In this document: positions 52,048 through 53,195 of the stretch, one piece after another
How positions within the stretch are numbered: the first letter of the stretch is position 1
Layout of the letters: every line of letters starts with the position of its first letter
Assembly (NCBI GenBank): GCA_903828595.1
Contig: CAIKMS010000010.1
Coordinates: forward strand, 1-53,195
Length of the DNA: 53,195 nt
Reading direction: 5' to 3'
From: an uncultured Pseudomonadota bacterium
GTDB taxonomy: Bacteria; Pseudomonadota; Gammaproteobacteria; Steroidobacterales; Steroidobacteraceae
Made by a program: the position numbers and the translations under genes
Notes under the pieces: generated by a model
The model's database searches: none
What the model was told of the DNA's origin: nothing
The model's input: only the letters and a program-made list of their open reading frames with translations

Positions 52048-53195
52048 ATGACTTATCAGCATATTACCCCGCCAGCTAACGGCGAGCGTATCCAGATTCT
52101 GGCCGGTGGAAAGTTGCAGGTTCCAGCTCGACCGATCATCCCGTTTATCGAAGGGGATGGCATCGGTATTGATGTCACGCCGGTCATGCGTCAAGTGGTC
52201 GATGCCGCCGTGGCTAAAGCCTACGGCAGCGCTAAGCAGATTGCGTGGATGGAAGTGTATGCCGGTGAGAAGGCGAACCGCATCTACGGGGAGGGTTCAT
52301 GGTGCCCCGAGGAAACCTTGACCGCCCTGAAGGATTTTGTGGTGTCCATGAAAGGACCGTTGGGCACGCCGATTGGCGGTGGTATTCGCAGTCTCAATGT
52401 GGCGATTCGCCAAACTCTGGATCTTTACGCCTGCGTGCGACCCGTGCGTTATTTCACAGGCGTAGCCTCGCCGATGGTGGATCCGGCAGCCACAGACATG
52501 GTGATCTTTCGTGAAAACACGGAGGACATTTACGCCGGTATCGAGTACGCGGCTGAAACGCCAGAGGCCATTCGGCTCATCGAGTTTTTGCAAACCCAAC
52601 TGCATGCCACCGGCATACGCTTTCCGGCAAGTTCGGGTATCGGCATTAAACCGGTATCACGCGAGGGTTCGCAGCGCCTGGTGCGTAAAGCCTTGGATTA
52701 CGCCATCGAAAACGATCGTGTCTCTGTGACACTGGTGCATAAGGGCAACATCATGAAATTCACCGAGGGTGGGTTTCGTACGTGGGGTTATGAAGTCGCT
52801 GTGGCTGAGTACGGCGCCAAACCTATCGGCAAAGGTCCGTGGCTGACGATGTTGAATCCAAAGTCGGGTCAACAGATCGTCATTAAGGACGTCATTGCCG
52901 ATAACTTCCTGCAACAGGCGCTGCTGCGTCCTGAAGAGTACGACGTGGTGGCCACGCTAAATCTCAATGGCGATTACATTTCGGATGCGCTAGCCGCTCA
53001 GGTAGGCGGCATCGGTATCGCGCCCGGCGGCAATATTGGTGACGGAGTGGCGGTGTTTGAGGCAACTCACGGTACCGCGCCGGGGTTTGCTGGCAAGGAT
53101 CGTGTTAACCCCGGCTCGCTGATCTTGTCCGCTGAAATGATGCTGCGCTATCTGGGTTGGGTGGAGGCGGCGGATATTTTGATGCATGCCATAGC
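52048..53195 (+). CDS. icd: Isocitrate dehydrogenase (C-terminus cut by window edge)
   Basis: The frame is open from the ATG at 52048 to the edge: 382 codons of an expected 415 or so. The sequence matches E. coli-type Icd closely: [35 protein letters not shown] with S115 at the phosphorylation and isocitrate-binding position, [41 protein letters not shown] and [11 protein letters not shown] lies seven bases upstream. In E. coli the residues after HGTAP are Lys-Tyr and bind the NADP 2'-phosphate; here they are G346-F347, with V353 retained. It decarboxylates isocitrate to 2-oxoglutarate; cofactor preference is uncertain. Confidence 0.95.
   Translation, partial: MTYQHITPPANGERIQILAGGKLQVPARPIIPFIEGDGIGIDVTPVMRQVVDAAVAKAYGSAKQIAWMEVYAGEKANRIYGEGSWCPEETLTALKDFVVSMKGPLGTPIGGGIRSLNVAIRQTLDLYACVRPVRYFTGVASPMVDPAATDMVIFRENTEDIYAGIEYAAETPEAIRLIEFLQTQLHATGIRFPASSGIGIKPVSREGSQRLVRKALDYAIENDRVSVTLVHKGNIMKFTEGGFRTWGYEVAVAEYGAKPIGKGPWLTMLNPKSGQQIVIKDVIADNFLQQALLRPEEYDVVATLNLNGDYISDALAAQVGGIGIAPGGNIGDGVAVFEATHGTAPGFAGKDRVNPGSLILSAEMMLRYLGWVEAADILMHAI

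Noticed and set aside
1..53195. CRISPR arrays, insertion sequences, prophage, tRNA or rRNA genes
   Set aside because: No spaced direct repeats of CRISPR form, no transposase or integrase, and no cloverleaf or rRNA sequence was found in the gaps; the only arrays are the 13-bp and 18-bp tandem repeats.

Overview
The window is a dense chromosomal stretch (42 protein genes, two of them cut by the window edges) from a gammaproteobacterium. Support comes from a fused aspartokinase-homoserine dehydrogenase (thrA) followed by thrB and thrC, a TatD, MnmA, NudJ, HrpA, MazG, PurB and Icd set that reads like the gammaproteobacterial versions, and the neighbour pairs nudJ-mnmA and rluE/icd known from Escherichia coli. 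The STN-type TonB receptor, exported M61 peptidase, class II DAHP synthase and tryptophan dioxygenase suggest a Xanthomonadales/Nevskiales-like lineage, but this placement is an inference. I see no rRNA, tRNA, CRISPR array, transposase or phage gene.

Layout. 1-7.3 kb: a partial TetR regulator divergent from an exported serine hydrolase, then a DUF4239 membrane protein, a YeeE/YedE transporter, YchJ, an oxalate/formate-type MFS carrier and a stand-alone class III cyclase. 7.2-19.7 kb: the accessory core. A minus-strand group encodes a large TonB-dependent receptor, an M61 aminopeptidase and an M20 amidohydrolase, all with export signals. A divergent GntR/HutC regulator separates it from a second minus-strand group of APC permease, class III aminotransferase, FGGY kinase and glucosamine-6-phosphate deaminase. 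Together these look like a scavenging pathway for an amidated amino compound or amino sugar.

19.8-31 kb (plus strand): a coiled-coil membrane protein, YgiQ radical SAM protein, a small membrane protein, the thrABC operon with a coupled NERD-like membrane protein, and an H-NOX nitric oxide sensor coupled to an HNOBA-containing hybrid histidine kinase. 31-37.5 kb: M20 dipeptidase and TatD (minus), a TPR-like exported protein, a YgjP-like metallopeptidase, tryptophan 2,3-dioxygenase with an uncharacterised partner, and a HAD phosphatase.

37.6-53.2 kb: mostly housekeeping: acnA, mnmA, nudJ, a DUF7931 protein and purB on the minus strand; nudL, mazG and hrpA on the plus strand in a tightly overlapping run; a 13-bp tandem repeat array; class II DAHP synthase; rluE in antisense overlap with it; and icd running off the right edge. 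Aconitase and isocitrate dehydrogenase supply consecutive TCA steps. The strongest leads for new biology are the GntR-divided scavenging locus, the 13-bp repeat array, the NERD-like protein coupled to thrC, and altered key residues in the cyclase and in Icd.
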